Positions 18,401 through 28,900 of a DNA stretch of 34,871 bases are shown one piece after another. Both the position numbers and the translations under genes were made by a program. The notes below the pieces were generated by a model. The model saw only the letters and a program-made list of their open reading frames with translations. It had not been told where the DNA came from and did no database searches. This DNA comes from Sphingobacteriia bacterium (GTDB lineage Bacteria; Bacteroidota; Bacteroidia; Bacteroidales; 4484-276). The stretch lies in the NCBI GenBank assembly GCA_009930115.1, contig RZYY01000017.1:1-34871 (forward strand). Direction: 5' to 3'. How positions within the stretch are numbered: position 1 is the stretch's first letter; each line of letters starts with the position of its first letter.

Positions 18401-19002
18401 GTCCAGGTAATCCCATCATCAGAATATGAAACTCCCTGTCCGCTATTACTATGGATATAGCCGACGAATTGCCTGCCATTCAGATTGATGGCAGTGGTTG
18501 GGTCTCCGGAATTGCTGCCACCGGCGCCCTGAATTGATCCTCCCCAGGTTTGACCAAAGTCCAGCGAAAAGAAATAATTGGCTCCATATAGCTGTCCTAC
18601 AGGGTTTTGAGTAGAATTGTTGGATTGTAATACGTGGTCAGGATCATTTGGATTGACAAAAATTGAGTTTTCACTTTGGGTGGAATTTTCATTCGTTACG
18701 GGAATATCAGGTGAATCTTCTCTGACAACTCCTGTGGCATAAAGACGGCTGCCTTTATATTTACCCATTGGAACAGGGTGAAAGGGTTCAACAGGTGTAA
18801 GCCCCAATCGTGCAGCTTCGCGCCAGTATTTCATTTTATCTATGCGCGTGTCAAGTACTTCGTACGGATTGAGTTCTCCCATTTTCTTTCCCTGATGAAT
18901 TCTTTCTTTTTGAGGTTGGTTTCCCTGAATTTGCTGTGCTTGCAAAACCTGAAGCAAACATGGGGTAAGAATAATGAGCATTAAGAAATAAAAACGTTTC
19001 AT
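15433..19002 (-). CDS. T9SS-secreted Asp-box (BNR/sialidase-like) propeller protein with GEVED and Ig-like domains
   Basis: 1189 residues. Signal peptide 1-22. A propeller with six Asp-box motifs, including FSLDFGQTW, YSDDGITW, STNDGVSW, SADQGQNW and SFDAGETW, lies at about 110-510. Then come a fibronectin-III-like domain (about 515-600), a GEVED domain (about 640-790; WIMDFDKNETFEE-like acidic loop and SYGETEDYTV), Ig/PKD-like domains with paired cysteines (about 850-1090), the linker KDCTGI, and a T9SS type-A sorting domain (FPNPTKGNLII to KKIILQK). Asp boxes occur in sialidases and in many non-enzymatic propellers; I see no FRIP motif, so sialidase activity is not claimed. A weak TACTTTAG box (19051-19058, minus) could be its promoter. 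Part of a run of four cargo genes. Confidence 0.82.
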   Translation of the reverse strand: MKRFYFLMLIILTPCLLQVLQAQQIQGNQPQKERIHQGKKMGELNPYEVLDTRIDKMKYWREAARLGLTPVEPFHPVPMGKYKGSRLYATGVVREDSPDIPVTNENSTQSENSIFVNPNDPDHVLQSNNSTQNPVGQLYGANYFFSLDFGQTWGGSIQGAGGSNSGDPTTAINLNGRQFVGYIHSNSGQGVSYSDDGITWTPVLCANASFSGLLDKNHLWIDNSPTSPYEGNLYNAWTDFYGPNDTDIEIMRSTNDGVSWTGKTNISASINAGSHNQGVNINSGPNGEVYVAWAVYDSWPSDESVIGFTRSFDGGATYEPATRIISNIRGIRTTTAGKNHRVNSFPSMTVDISGGEFNGNIYIVWANIGVPGINSGQDVDVYMIKSADQGQNWSAPIRVNQDTPGLGKKHYFPWISCDPETGTLSVIYYDDRNVSANKCEVWCSVSFDAGETWEDFRVSDVDFTPAPISGLAGGYMGDYLGISSRGSKVYPVWTDNRSGVAMTYVSPFETNNLPRPLNLVAALTFETGQVDLSWEFENVPGFQYFIIYRDNFQIATTTELSYSDNLPAYGIYKYRVTAMHLEGESTGPASSLQWGDAHVAVDPEEIIENIAVQSTSTRYLTIENTGELDLVFEVSGSTQPNRDAKDYCIPSANCSYGDGLTSFSMGDISNTNSGCSPNGYGDFTQMSTEVNVGETYDVLLETGYSDQWVTIWMDFDKNETFEESEIVLNGFHLENDNTVYTAQLTIPDGVESGETRMRVKAEWQNIPTDPCADMSYGETEDYTVNVSGWMFVQRETDTIAPGNNKIIEINFSSEDLIEGTYYGNIKIESNDPEIPVLDVPVTLNVGSLLPLAVSVTADPSTLCSGETTQLMAEASGGTGTYTYNWFSDPIGFTSNLPDPTATPTGTTIYFVEVNDGQNIISSQTTVNVNFIPEQAPLPEGNTTICFGTYQTTYSINGATGASSYVWILEPSNAGIIEGTWLTGTVSWDEDFIGNAFISVYGVNECGNGEASEPLEVTMFPLPLVDLGEDMEVCANETVLLDAGNPGSSYLWSTGETTQTILVDTTGLGIGIATFWVQVTDPNGCADEDEIIIEFKDCTGIYDISDQWSLELFPNPTKGNLIIELKTYSKNPVNLAINNMLGEVVFSMKDIVINNSKTIEVNLNTYKDGAYLLRLSGVDVFFSKKIILQK

Positions 19003-19132
19003 GAGTGGTATCCTTTAATTTTAAATAAGTAAATCAATAAAAATTTGCGGCTAAAGTATTATATTTTATTCATTTAGCAGTAAAGCTATATAGTTTGCAA
19101 TGTCTGCCGGATAAAACAATGCTTAACAGGAA

Positions 19133-22093
19133 TTAGTTTCGTTGAATTATAAGCTTTTTGGTATAAAACTGTTTCCTGTCGGAAATTGTCAGGAAAAATA
19201 TACCTGAAGACAAGTCGGCAGTGCTGATCTTAATTGGTTCCATGTTTGATTGAAATACGATCTGTTGGAAAACAATTTCTCCGAGCAGATTTAAAATCTT
19301 TACAGAAGTTTTTTCTGATGAACCTTTTTCTTTGAAAATCAGGAGATAATCATTTACCGGGTTGGGATAAATGGTAAATTGGTTATTGCCTTGTTCTGTG
19401 AGGCCTGTGCAATCGTTAATGGTAATAATAAAATCCTCCGAATAATTGCCATACCCGCAGTTGTTTTCTCCGCGTACTTTAAGTGTGGCTGTTCCAAAAT
19501 AATCTTCTGCCCAGGCTATAGTTATTTCGGTGTTATTCTGGGATTGAACGATCCCTGATTCCACCGGATTCAACGACCATTCATAATTTTCGGCAAACTG
19601 AATGGATTCACAGGAATATAACTCAATACTTCCAGCGCAGCAGTTATTATCTCCGGTGATTTCAGTTCCCGGTTCTGGTAAAGGATTGATGGTAAGTATC
19701 AGATCGTCGCTTACAGATGTGCCATCATTGCCATATGCTGTTAAGGTCAAAACTACACTTCCGGTTTCTATGTCATTATTCCCCGGAGTATATTCAGGTG
19801 TTAATATGTCAGGATTTGAAAACTGTCCATCGCCTGTGCTGGTCCATTCAACAGACGAATAAAAAGCAGCGCTTCCCTCGCACTGAAAAGAGGTTCCTTC
19901 ACAGATTTGTCCGTTGGGGCCTGCATTAGCGCTTAATGTTGCTGCAGGCGGTAAAACAATATAGTCAATCCATCCGCAATCCTGTCCTGATGACACATAA
20001 ACGTCTTTTTCGTAAACCCATTTAAATGTATTTTCACCAGCTGTTACAGGATAGGAAGCCTCTGACCAGTTTATTTCTCCTGACCATTGATCTTTTAGCA
20101 CACCATTGATGAAAAACTGAAGAAAATCATAACCTGACTCGGAGGAAACTTTTCGGTAAAATGAAATCTCTCCATCATTGGCAACAGTTAATGTCATAAT
20201 TAGTTGCGATGTCTGGTTATCACCTATTGCGCCTGATCGTGCTGAATATAACCCATCCCATGAGGCTGTATTAGAAATTGTCCAGTCTGCATTTCCTGCG
20301 AAAGACCAACCAGGGGGAAAAACACCTGCTTCGAAACTTACTGTAGTTGACTCGGTAAGTTCAAAGTTGGCTATGTTGTTTTCGGGAGATATGGTTAATT
20401 CCTGGGAAAGTACGGCATAGTTTTCAGCCCAAACCCTGAAAGTATAAGTGTTTTCATAGATTTCTTCTATGATGTATTCTCCATTATTGTTGGTGTAAAC
20501 GGGTTCGAGGGGTGTGCCGAGTACTTCAACTGATGCATTGGCGATTGGATCACCGGTGTCTATATCAGTAACTACTCCGGTTACTTCTATCACCTGACTT
20601 TGTTCAAGGGCAACATCAAGAATTGTTTGTCCTGCATTATTGATGTTGACATTATCAAATGTCTGCGAAATGTATCCATATGCTGAGAAGGTTACTGAAT
20701 AGTCTCCATTCGGCAGCATCCGGTAATATCTTCCAAATGCTTCGTCGCTTATATAGGGTTCTTTAAACAAACCTGTGTTGTCGATTCCCTGAACGAAAAT
20801 TTCTGCTATTACAGGTTCATTTGTTGCTGAGTTGGTTATCAGACCGGTTAAAGTGGATGTATTCACCCGGTTGAGCAAAATCATCGCTGCTTCGAGGTTG
20901 TCTTCGCATATACCCGGAACCTGATTTGCCGGTGGGATAAACTGGGTTGCAAGTTCGATGGTATAGCTGAATATGCCGTGTTTTCCATAGGCATAATCAT
21001 CAGTACCTCCAGCCGCAGGATAAAGTGCCCATGAGGGTTGTGGAGTGTAATGTCCTGAGCCAAGAGCCGGAATTGATTCTCCCATTGCTGTCCCAAGTGC
21101 CGCTAATTCCGTAGCATCAGGCCCGTAAGCATTTGAGGTGTATCCAAAAGGCCACAAAACCAGTTCACTGTATGTATGATAAGAAATACCAGCTACAAAA
21201 TGCCGTTGTGCCATCAGATCACGTAAAGCAGCAATCTCAGGTTCTGAAAAAGCTTCCGGGCCGTGATAAGTCTGTTCGCCCGGATCAGGGCTGGCACCTT
21301 CACCGCCAAATTCCCATCCGTAATTCCTGTTGGGGTCAACGCCGTCGGGATAACTCCATCCGCCGGACCAGGTAATCTGATTATTGTTGTCGTTGTCGCG
21401 GATATTTTTACGCCAGCTTACATCAATTTCATCGAGCACAATTTTCTGACCGTCAGGATTAACTACAGGAATGAACCAGAGTTCTTTTGAATTGACATTT
21501 TCGGTAATTTGAGGGTCAGTTCCGTAGTTGTCGAGGATGTGATTGAGTACATAAAAAGCTACCATTGTGCTTAACGGTTCTCGGGCATGATGCGCCCCCA
21601 TGTAAAATATGGCGGCTTCATCTTCATCCTCTTCTACGTTGTCCGAAACTTTTAGTGCCCATATCTCATGCTGATAGTCCACATAATTCTGATTTCCCTG
21701 GTTAAAATATATTTTCCCCCGGCTATCACCTATATCAAACAATTTGCAGATGTCAGGATGGTCGACAACCATTTGCTGAAGCTCTTCCAATGATTGTTCG
21801 TAATTGCGGTAACCATTAATATCATGGTCGCCCTTGAGATTTGAACGCATTTCTGCTTCTGTTTGAATAATAGATGCTGAGTAGCCAAGCTGCTGCAAAT
21901 GAGCATACTCAGTTTCGGTTACAAAAAGGTCGAGAAAAGACCCGGGATAGTAAGCAGCAATGTCGTAATTTTCAGCCGCAAAATGTTTGACAAGAACGGG
22001 ATCAGGATTTGAAAAGCGGATGATTACTTTTTGCTGAGGTAAGGCGGTGATTGAGCAAATGGAGAGTAACAGCAGAATAAAAAATTTCTTCAT
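19133..22093 (-). CDS. T9SS-secreted M14 zinc carboxypeptidase (HARE type)
   Basis: 986 residues, exported. Signal peptide 1-19, an N-terminal prodomain-like region to about 90, then an M14 catalytic domain at about 95-400. Zinc ligands are His169 and Glu172 in GAHHAREP and His306 in ISYHTYSE; the catalytic Glu380 lies in SYTIELA. VDPNRNYGW near 252-260 is the substrate-binding Asn-Arg segment. Two CarboxypepD_reg domains follow (LTGLITNSATNEPV; VTGVVTDIDTGDPI), a jelly-roll-like domain (about 590-720), Ig/PKD-like domains with paired cysteines, the linker NDCTGL and a T9SS sorting domain (IYPNPVNDYLL to KKLIIQRN). It should trim C-terminal residues from peptides outside the cell. All catalytic residues are intact. 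It is a paralogue of the next M14 gene but with different accessory domains. Confidence 0.9.
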   Translation of the reverse strand: MKKFFILLLLSICSITALPQQKVIIRFSNPDPVLVKHFAAENYDIAAYYPGSFLDLFVTETEYAHLQQLGYSASIIQTEAEMRSNLKGDHDINGYRNYEQSLEELQQMVVDHPDICKLFDIGDSRGKIYFNQGNQNYVDYQHEIWALKVSDNVEEDEDEAAIFYMGAHHAREPLSTMVAFYVLNHILDNYGTDPQITENVNSKELWFIPVVNPDGQKIVLDEIDVSWRKNIRDNDNNNQITWSGGWSYPDGVDPNRNYGWEFGGEGASPDPGEQTYHGPEAFSEPEIAALRDLMAQRHFVAGISYHTYSELVLWPFGYTSNAYGPDATELAALGTAMGESIPALGSGHYTPQPSWALYPAAGGTDDYAYGKHGIFSYTIELATQFIPPANQVPGICEDNLEAAMILLNRVNTSTLTGLITNSATNEPVIAEIFVQGIDNTGLFKEPYISDEAFGRYYRMLPNGDYSVTFSAYGYISQTFDNVNINNAGQTILDVALEQSQVIEVTGVVTDIDTGDPIANASVEVLGTPLEPVYTNNNGEYIIEEIYENTYTFRVWAENYAVLSQELTISPENNIANFELTESTTVSFEAGVFPPGWSFAGNADWTISNTASWDGLYSARSGAIGDNQTSQLIMTLTVANDGEISFYRKVSSESGYDFLQFFINGVLKDQWSGEINWSEASYPVTAGENTFKWVYEKDVYVSSGQDCGWIDYIVLPPAATLSANAGPNGQICEGTSFQCEGSAAFYSSVEWTSTGDGQFSNPDILTPEYTPGNNDIETGSVVLTLTAYGNDGTSVSDDLILTINPLPEPGTEITGDNNCCAGSIELYSCESIQFAENYEWSLNPVESGIVQSQNNTEITIAWAEDYFGTATLKVRGENNCGYGNYSEDFIITINDCTGLTEQGNNQFTIYPNPVNDYLLIFKEKGSSEKTSVKILNLLGEIVFQQIVFQSNMEPIKISTADLSSGIFFLTISDRKQFYTKKLIIQRN

Positions 22094-22191
22094 GATTAAA
22101 TTAATTTCAGATAATAGTCATTACTTACGGAGATAAATCCCGTTACATTTTGTTGATTTACAATATCCAGACTAAGTTTTGGATAAAAAGT

Positions 22192-25100
22192 TTACCGGTT
22201 GATGATAATTTTTTTAATCCGGGTGTTGGATTCGTATTCTATTTTCAGGTAATAAATACCTTCCGGAAGGTTTTTCAATTCAATCAGAAGTTCGCTTTTT
22301 GCTACCTTTTTTTTAAAATGTTTTATTCCGAGCATATCGGTTATCGAAATAGTGAAAGGTAAATTGCCCGGCTGATTGTTTACTACTTTAAAACATCCGG
22401 TAGTTGGATTGGGGAAAACACTAAAAATATTCTCTTCATCCGGATTTTCGATTCCGGTACAATCTTCAACCGTAATTTCAAAATCGGGAGACCACTCACC
22501 TTCACCACAATCGTTTATCCCACGCACTTTCAGTGTAGCTGTTCCTTCGTAGTCATCATTCCAATGGATGATACAATTGTTCATATCTTCCGTTACAACA
22601 CCGGCAGTGGACGGAGTAAGTTCCCACAGGTACTCAGTGGCTTCAGCAATTGGATCAACAGAATACATTGTTGATTCGTTCTGGCAAACCTGATTGTCTC
22701 CGGAAATAATGCCAGCGCTTGCGGGAAGCGGCATAAGATAAATTTCCAGTGCATCTGAAAAATCGCTCTGGCCGCAAATGTTTGCCGAAGCAACTTTAAG
22801 ATATGCTGTGCCAGAAAAATCTGGACTCCAGTCCAACTCTGCAGTTGGTCCATTGTTGGTTATAGTTCCGGCTTCACCTGGGTCAAGTTCCCAAATCCAA
22901 CTGGTGGCATACTGGGCATTTGAAGTGTTATAAGTTGTATTTGGATTGTTTTGACAGAGTTCGGTTTCGCCTTCAGGTGTGCTGGGGACTTCAGGAAATC
23001 CTATGACAAGCATCCATTCCAAGGCACTGTTTGTGCTGCTGTTGGTTCCATCTGTTACGGTAAGGCTGACATCGAAAGTGCCCGGGTTTTCGTAAGTAAC
23101 CAAAGGATTTTGTTCGGACGAGGTGGAAGGAGTACCTCCGTAAAAGGTCCATTCCCATCCGGTTATATTTCCGGTGGATTGGTCGGTGTATTGCACTTGG
23201 CCTCCCTGACAGACCTGATTTACGTCTGATGTAAAAGCTGCATTGAGCGTACTGCCCGGAAATATAACCGTATAATCTTCTGTTTCACCATAAGAAAAAT
23301 TAGCGCAGGGATCAGAAGAAGAATTTTGCCAGTTTGCTCTTATTCTAAGTCTTTTGGAACCAGGCTGGACAGCATCCGGAACAACAAAATCTGTGGTATA
23401 AACAGTGCCGGAGGATGACAAGCTGAAATTGGTGATTAATCTTTCGTCATCAGTAAAAATCTTATCATCATTCAGGTCAATCCAAAGACTTGCCTGTTGA
23501 TTGCTGTATCCTGTTGTCCAGCTAACCGTATATTCGGTGGCAGCTGCCAGTTCTGTTGACATGTCGGTAAAATCTCCGTAACCTTCAATGCCGTTATCAT
23601 TGGAGCATCCGTTGTTCATGTTATCAATGTTTTCCAGCGAAAAACCCGTGAAGCCGTCAGAGTAGGAACAATTGGCTGCCGGATAGCAATAGTCAGGAAA
23701 AAGGATAGTAATATATTTTGTTTGAGCAGTGAGATTCGTACCTGAATATTCGAGTTCGAGATTGGCTGAATGTCCTGCAGGTGCAGATGAGCTTGCACTT
23801 ACCGTAAATTCGGCTGAGGCAGATGCATTTACAGCGATATCTCCGAAAACCTGAGCAGAAGTGGTCATTACAGTGATGTACTGATCAGAAGTGGTGAGTG
23901 TCCCTTCAAGACCCAATGCAGCTTCGGTGCCTACGTTTTTCAGTGTTATTGTGAAGATGGCTGTTTCTCCCGGATCAAGAAGCCCGTTATTATTTCCGTT
24001 AGAATCGTCAATAATATATGATTCCATAATAATGTAAGGGCCGGTAACTGAACTGAGAGCCTGAATACCATCGAGATCAAATCCGGCACCGGAAGCGTTT
24101 GCTGTGCCATCGCCATCATCAACAATTTTTAAATATCTTGCTTCGGAAATTGTGGTAGTAGCAAAATCAAATTCTGCTGTTCCGTTGCCGGTACCCATCG
24201 AATGCCATGGGCCATCAATGGATTCTCCGGCATAAAGTGTATATCCTTCGGAGGTGGCATCACCTTCAAAAACCATGATGTCGGGACCTGCACCGTCGAA
24301 AATCATATCCTGCATATCTACGATTAACCAGCCATTTTTCCCAATCGAATAAAACAGATTGTCGGGAGGGCCGATAATGTTCCAGGTAGTACCAGCATCT
24401 GCCGGATTATTGTTTGGAATCTGTGAGCTTATCAATCGGTAAATGCTCTGATGTTCTTCTGGTTGTAAGGCAAAATCGGTTACAGTGGCATTGTTGGCAG
24501 TTACTACGACATCATTAATGGTAGCAGTGGCATATCCGTTTGCTTTTACTGTAATATCGTAGTTACCAGGGAGTACGTATTTGTGATAATCTCCATTTTC
24601 AGGATCATTGTAGCAGGGCAGATAATTATTTACAAAAACAGAAGCTATTACAGGTTCTCCTGTACTTGCGTCGGTTATTACTCCGCTTAATCCATAACCT
24701 GCAAACTCGATCAGATTGAGCATTGCTGGCCGGTTATAGTTGTAATACATCATGATTTGTGATGCCGGTGGTTGTTTATCCATGGAAATCTCAAGTGACC
24801 AGGAAACAGACCCTACAAGGCCATAGTTTGAATCTTTGGTACTGCCGTTGATGGGATACATACCTGAGTAACCCTGACCATAAGGAATATTGCTGTAACC
24901 GGAAACGTTGGAATATTGTCCGGCCAATTGCAATATATGATTCATGTCAGGAGGGGTTGAAGATCTGTAGCTCCAGGGGCAGGAAATATATTCTGTGCCG
25001 CTGTGATAACTGGTATGAATTGTAAAATGATTGTCCAGAACGCAGGTTCTGAGAGCTTTTGATTCGACTTGTGAAAAAGCACCCGGACTGCTGCCTTCTC

Positions 25101-25776
25101 CGTCCCACATGTATCCCCAGTCGCGATTCAGGTCAACGCCATTGTTGTTGTATCTTGTCATATTAACCCGTCCATCAGGATTGACCATCAGGTAAAGCCA
25201 GATTTCGCGGGTGTTGATGAGTTCAGTGATATATGGGTCAACATTGTAATTAAGACACAGATCGCGGGCAAAACGGATCACATTTTCGGAACAGCCGATT
25301 TCATCGCCATGGATTCCTCCGTCAAAAATCAACTGAGGTTCAATTTCGTTGACGGTTGCGTTATTGCTTATTTTCAGTGCAGCCAGCTGACGGCCACCCA
25401 TGGATGTTCCGTAAATGATTTTTGTGCAAATGTCGGGAAAATGAGTTACCAGGCTGTCTGAAAGTTCAATAATTTCAGCATAGGTATGGTAAGCCTCTTT
25501 TGTTTCCCAAAAATTTTGATAATACTCATTCAGGTTTTCGATGAGCACTTCCCAGTATAAACCTGATTTTTTAATCAGCTCCAGTTCCTGTGGAATAACA
25601 AAAAGTCTGGCCTGGTTTACATAAATGTCACCCTGCAGATTGAGCTCATGCAAAATGCGGGCTTCTTCATCATTTTGAATATTAATCTTAATTTCCATCT
25701 CACCCGGTCGCCAGCCCTGACCGAAAACGGGAGATAGGAGCAGCATTACAAGCATGGAGAGTAGATACTTTTTCAT
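22192..25776 (-). CDS. T9SS-secreted M14 zinc carboxypeptidase (HGDE type) with GEVED and PKD-like domains
   Basis: 1194 residues. Signal peptide 1-20. The M14 domain spans about 95-350: His156 and Glu159 (GGIHGDEIG), His258 (TSYHSGTE) and the catalytic Glu329 (SWSLEISMD), with VDLNRDWGY near 214-222. The HGDE form resembles carboxypeptidase D/N-like and succinylglutamate-desuccinylase-like M14 members more than the HARE form next door. CarboxypepD_reg follows at about 365-450, a discoidin-like or sandwich domain at about 455-590, a CARDB-like domain to about 710, GEVED (about 710-850), PKD, two PKD-like repeats with paired Cys, the linker EDCTGI and a T9SS sorting domain (FPNPTTGCFKV to IKKIIINR). 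A weak TATTTTAG box (25869-25876, minus) could be its promoter. It lies 134 bases downstream of the hybrid kinase gene. Confidence 0.9.
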   Translation of the reverse strand: MKKYLLSMLVMLLLSPVFGQGWRPGEMEIKINIQNDEEARILHELNLQGDIYVNQARLFVIPQELELIKKSGLYWEVLIENLNEYYQNFWETKEAYHTYAEIIELSDSLVTHFPDICTKIIYGTSMGGRQLAALKISNNATVNEIEPQLIFDGGIHGDEIGCSENVIRFARDLCLNYNVDPYITELINTREIWLYLMVNPDGRVNMTRYNNNGVDLNRDWGYMWDGEGSSPGAFSQVESKALRTCVLDNHFTIHTSYHSGTEYISCPWSYRSSTPPDMNHILQLAGQYSNVSGYSNIPYGQGYSGMYPINGSTKDSNYGLVGSVSWSLEISMDKQPPASQIMMYYNYNRPAMLNLIEFAGYGLSGVITDASTGEPVIASVFVNNYLPCYNDPENGDYHKYVLPGNYDITVKANGYATATINDVVVTANNATVTDFALQPEEHQSIYRLISSQIPNNNPADAGTTWNIIGPPDNLFYSIGKNGWLIVDMQDMIFDGAGPDIMVFEGDATSEGYTLYAGESIDGPWHSMGTGNGTAEFDFATTTISEARYLKIVDDGDGTANASGAGFDLDGIQALSSVTGPYIIMESYIIDDSNGNNNGLLDPGETAIFTITLKNVGTEAALGLEGTLTTSDQYITVMTTSAQVFGDIAVNASASAEFTVSASSSAPAGHSANLELEYSGTNLTAQTKYITILFPDYCYPAANCSYSDGFTGFSLENIDNMNNGCSNDNGIEGYGDFTDMSTELAAATEYTVSWTTGYSNQQASLWIDLNDDKIFTDDERLITNFSLSSSGTVYTTDFVVPDAVQPGSKRLRIRANWQNSSSDPCANFSYGETEDYTVIFPGSTLNAAFTSDVNQVCQGGQVQYTDQSTGNITGWEWTFYGGTPSTSSEQNPLVTYENPGTFDVSLTVTDGTNSSTNSALEWMLVIGFPEVPSTPEGETELCQNNPNTTYNTSNAQYATSWIWELDPGEAGTITNNGPTAELDWSPDFSGTAYLKVASANICGQSDFSDALEIYLMPLPASAGIISGDNQVCQNESTMYSVDPIAEATEYLWELTPSTAGVVTEDMNNCIIHWNDDYEGTATLKVRGINDCGEGEWSPDFEITVEDCTGIENPDEENIFSVFPNPTTGCFKVVNNQPGNLPFTISITDMLGIKHFKKKVAKSELLIELKNLPEGIYYLKIEYESNTRIKKIIINR

Positions 25777-25910
25777 TAGATAATGATTTAAATTAATAAG
25801 TTTATTGTTTTGAAAATTAATTATATAGGTTATTCACTTCAGTTCTATAAAATAAAACTATGAGGAGGCTAAAATAGTGTAATTTCAGAAAAGTGATTTT
25901 TCAAACATAT

Positions 25911-28900
25911 TTATTGGTGAATGCATCTGGTAATCTTTTGATAGAGATCTTGCAATTTGAATGGTTTGGTAATAAAATCGTTCATCCCGACTGCAAATAC
26001 TTTTTCTTTTTCTTCTATCATTGCAGCTGCTGTCAATGCAATGATCGGAATATCAGGATCAATTTTTCTGATTCTTTTTGTTGCTTCAAAACCATCAATT
26101 TCAGGAAGATGCAAATCCATAAGGATGAGATTATATTTTTTTGGTTCAAACAGCTCCAGGGCTTTGCGGCCATCTTCAGCTACATCAAGCTCAATATTCC
26201 AATGTTTGAGCAACTGACTGGCTACTCTGATGTTAATGGGGTTGTCTTCAACAAGAAGTAGTTTTATGCCTTTAAGACTTTTAAACTCAACTGATTTGTT
26301 ACTTGAATCATCATTCTCCGGAGAGGCAGGCAGAAATTCGTTATTTGTCAGCTTAGATTCCGATGATATGGTTGATGTACTTTCTTTTTGGGGGCGTTCA
26401 AATTGAATTTCAAAAGAAAAAACAGAACCTTTTCCAACTTCACTGGCAACATGAATAGTGCTCCCCATTATTTCAAGCAACTTCCTGGTAATCGAAAGTC
26501 CAAGCCCTGTTCCGCCATATTTTCTGGTGGTGTCGGAACTTGCCTGACTGAAAACCTCGAAAATGTGGCCGAATTTTTCTTCAGGAATGCCAATGCCCGA
26601 GTCCTGAATTTTGAAAAGCAAATCAACTTTTTTAGGAGTTAGTGACAGGTTTTTCACAGAAATTACCACTTCGCCTTCCTGAGTGAATTTGATGGCATTA
26701 CCAATGAGGTTTATGAGTACCTGGGAAAGGCGGGTAGGATCGCCGATTACCAGAGCAGGAATAGAATCATCCCAACTCAGCCTAAACTGAATGTTTTTTT
26801 GTTTTGCCTGGGTTTCGAATCCGTATTTTAAGTTTTTGACGGTTTCTTTGAGATTAAATTCCACCGATTCCAGCTCAATTCTTCCTGATTCTATTTTGTT
26901 AAAATCCAGGATATCATTGAGAAGCATTAACAGGTTATTTGCCGAAAACCGAAGAATATTGAGCTGTTCGGTTTGTTCGGTGCTTGGGTTACCTAAAAGC
27001 AGAAGGTCGATCATGCCTATTACACCATGCATGGGTGTTCGGATTTCATGCGACATAACGGAAAGGAATTCAGCTTTGGCTTTCGACGAACGTTCTGCTT
27101 CTTCTTTTGCCTGAACCAGTTGAATATTTTTTGCCTGAATTTCTTTGGTTTTTGTTTCGAGTTCAAAAGTCCTTTCTTTTACCAGGTGGTTGAGTTTTTT
27201 CTTTTCAGCGGCTAATCTCCTGCTTTTCCAATTGATAATTATCAAAACCATACCTGTCAATATGATAAAAAAGAAAATCCAGATCCAGGGATTTTGATAC
27301 CAGACGCGGAAAATTTTAAAAGGAAATATAAGTGGCTGACTCCAGGTAAAATTTCCTCTTTGTCTGGCACTGAATTCTAACTGATAATCGCCGGCAGGCA
27401 GGTTTCCGACAAAAAATTCGCTTTTGCGCGAGAAATAGGTTTCTGGCTGGCTTTTTCCTTTTAAAACAATACGGTAGGTAATGCTTTCGGTGGGAAATTC
27501 GGTACTGATAAAGTTGAATCCGATGTAGGAAAGGTTGTCGAATCGTTTGAGATGCTTGTCTTTGAATGGTTGGCCTTTGTTGTTGACCGACAGCAGAATC
27601 GGGGTTGTTGTGGATAACGGTTTGGTGTATTTCAGCATTTGACCGGCACCGGCCAGAGTACCTGCAAATAAACGGTCATCAGGCAGTATAGCCAGGCAAC
27701 GATAGGAGATAGTTTTTGAGGGTAAACCATCCTGATGATTGAAAGTAAAAAGTTCTTTGCCATTAAATTTGCAAATTCCGTCACTGAGGGCAAACCAGAT
27801 GTTGTCGCGGCTGTCAATGGCCAGTGCTTTGATGTCTTCGTTGGTCAGCAAATCAAGATCAATTCGTTCCAGGCTGTCATCAGTCATTTTTAAAAGACCG
27901 TGATTGCTGGCCATCCATATTTGTCCTTTACTGTCAAATTTCAAATCATTGACTATAATATTCAAATTGAGTTCAAAAGGTAATGGTTTGCTAAGGTTTT
28001 CAAACCACTGGTTTTTGGGTGAAAATCTGTAAAGATAACTCATGGAGTCTCCTGAGCCCATATATAGTTGGTTGTCAGGTGAGATGGCCACAACATTTAC
28101 AAAAGAAACCAATCCATGTTTCTCATTATAGTACTGAACACGGTCGTTCTTGTCGATCTTAATTATTCCGTCTGATTTATTATTACACACCCAGATGTTG
28201 CCGTCATCATCCTTTGTAAGGTAATGGGCTGAAGATTCGTTGGATGAAAGATTGAAAGTCCTGACCACATTCCCGTTGCTTATTTTTTGCACCAATCCAT
28301 GGTTATCAGAGATATAAAGATCATCTCCCCTGATTACTGCACCCAAAATAATACGGTTGTCTGCAGAGTATAGTGTTGTAAAGGAAGATGAATAGATATC
28401 CATTCCAATCAGGTCGGTACCCGTAGAAAACAAAACCTGATTTTTTTCCGGGCTATAACTCAGATGGTGAATGAATTTCCCCGCCAAAGGGTGCTGCAAC
28501 GCTTTGAAGAATTTTTCTTTAAGAAGAACTACCCCATTGTCTGTGGCCATCAGATAACCATTTTTGTGTCTGATGATTTGATTGATTCCGCTATTCACCG
28601 AATATTCCTTAATTGGAAAAAGATGAATCTGACCCGAATCAATAATAAGTTCCCATAATCCATTTGACCAGGTACCAATCAGAAATTTGTTTTCATTCAC
28701 TCTGAAAATGGATGAGGCATCAATATTTTCGTTAATAATTCCTGAATAAAAAATGGTATTCTCCTTCAGATTGAAAGTAATTTCGGACAATCCCTCATTG
28801 CTTCCGATAAGCGCTCTGTTGTCGCTTAAGCAGGAGGCTGCACTTACGTTTGAGAGTTCGAAATTTGCCTCCAGGGGTATAATTGTATCAAGTTTGCTGT

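Noticed and set aside
15433-19002. Annotation as an active sialidase
   Set aside because: Six Asp boxes are seen, but no FRIP motif or Arg triad could be located; Asp boxes alone are not enough.
25893-26261. Plus-strand ORF of 122 residues at the kinase 3' end
   Set aside because: Antisense to the receiver domain; Cys/Phe-rich random-looking sequence.
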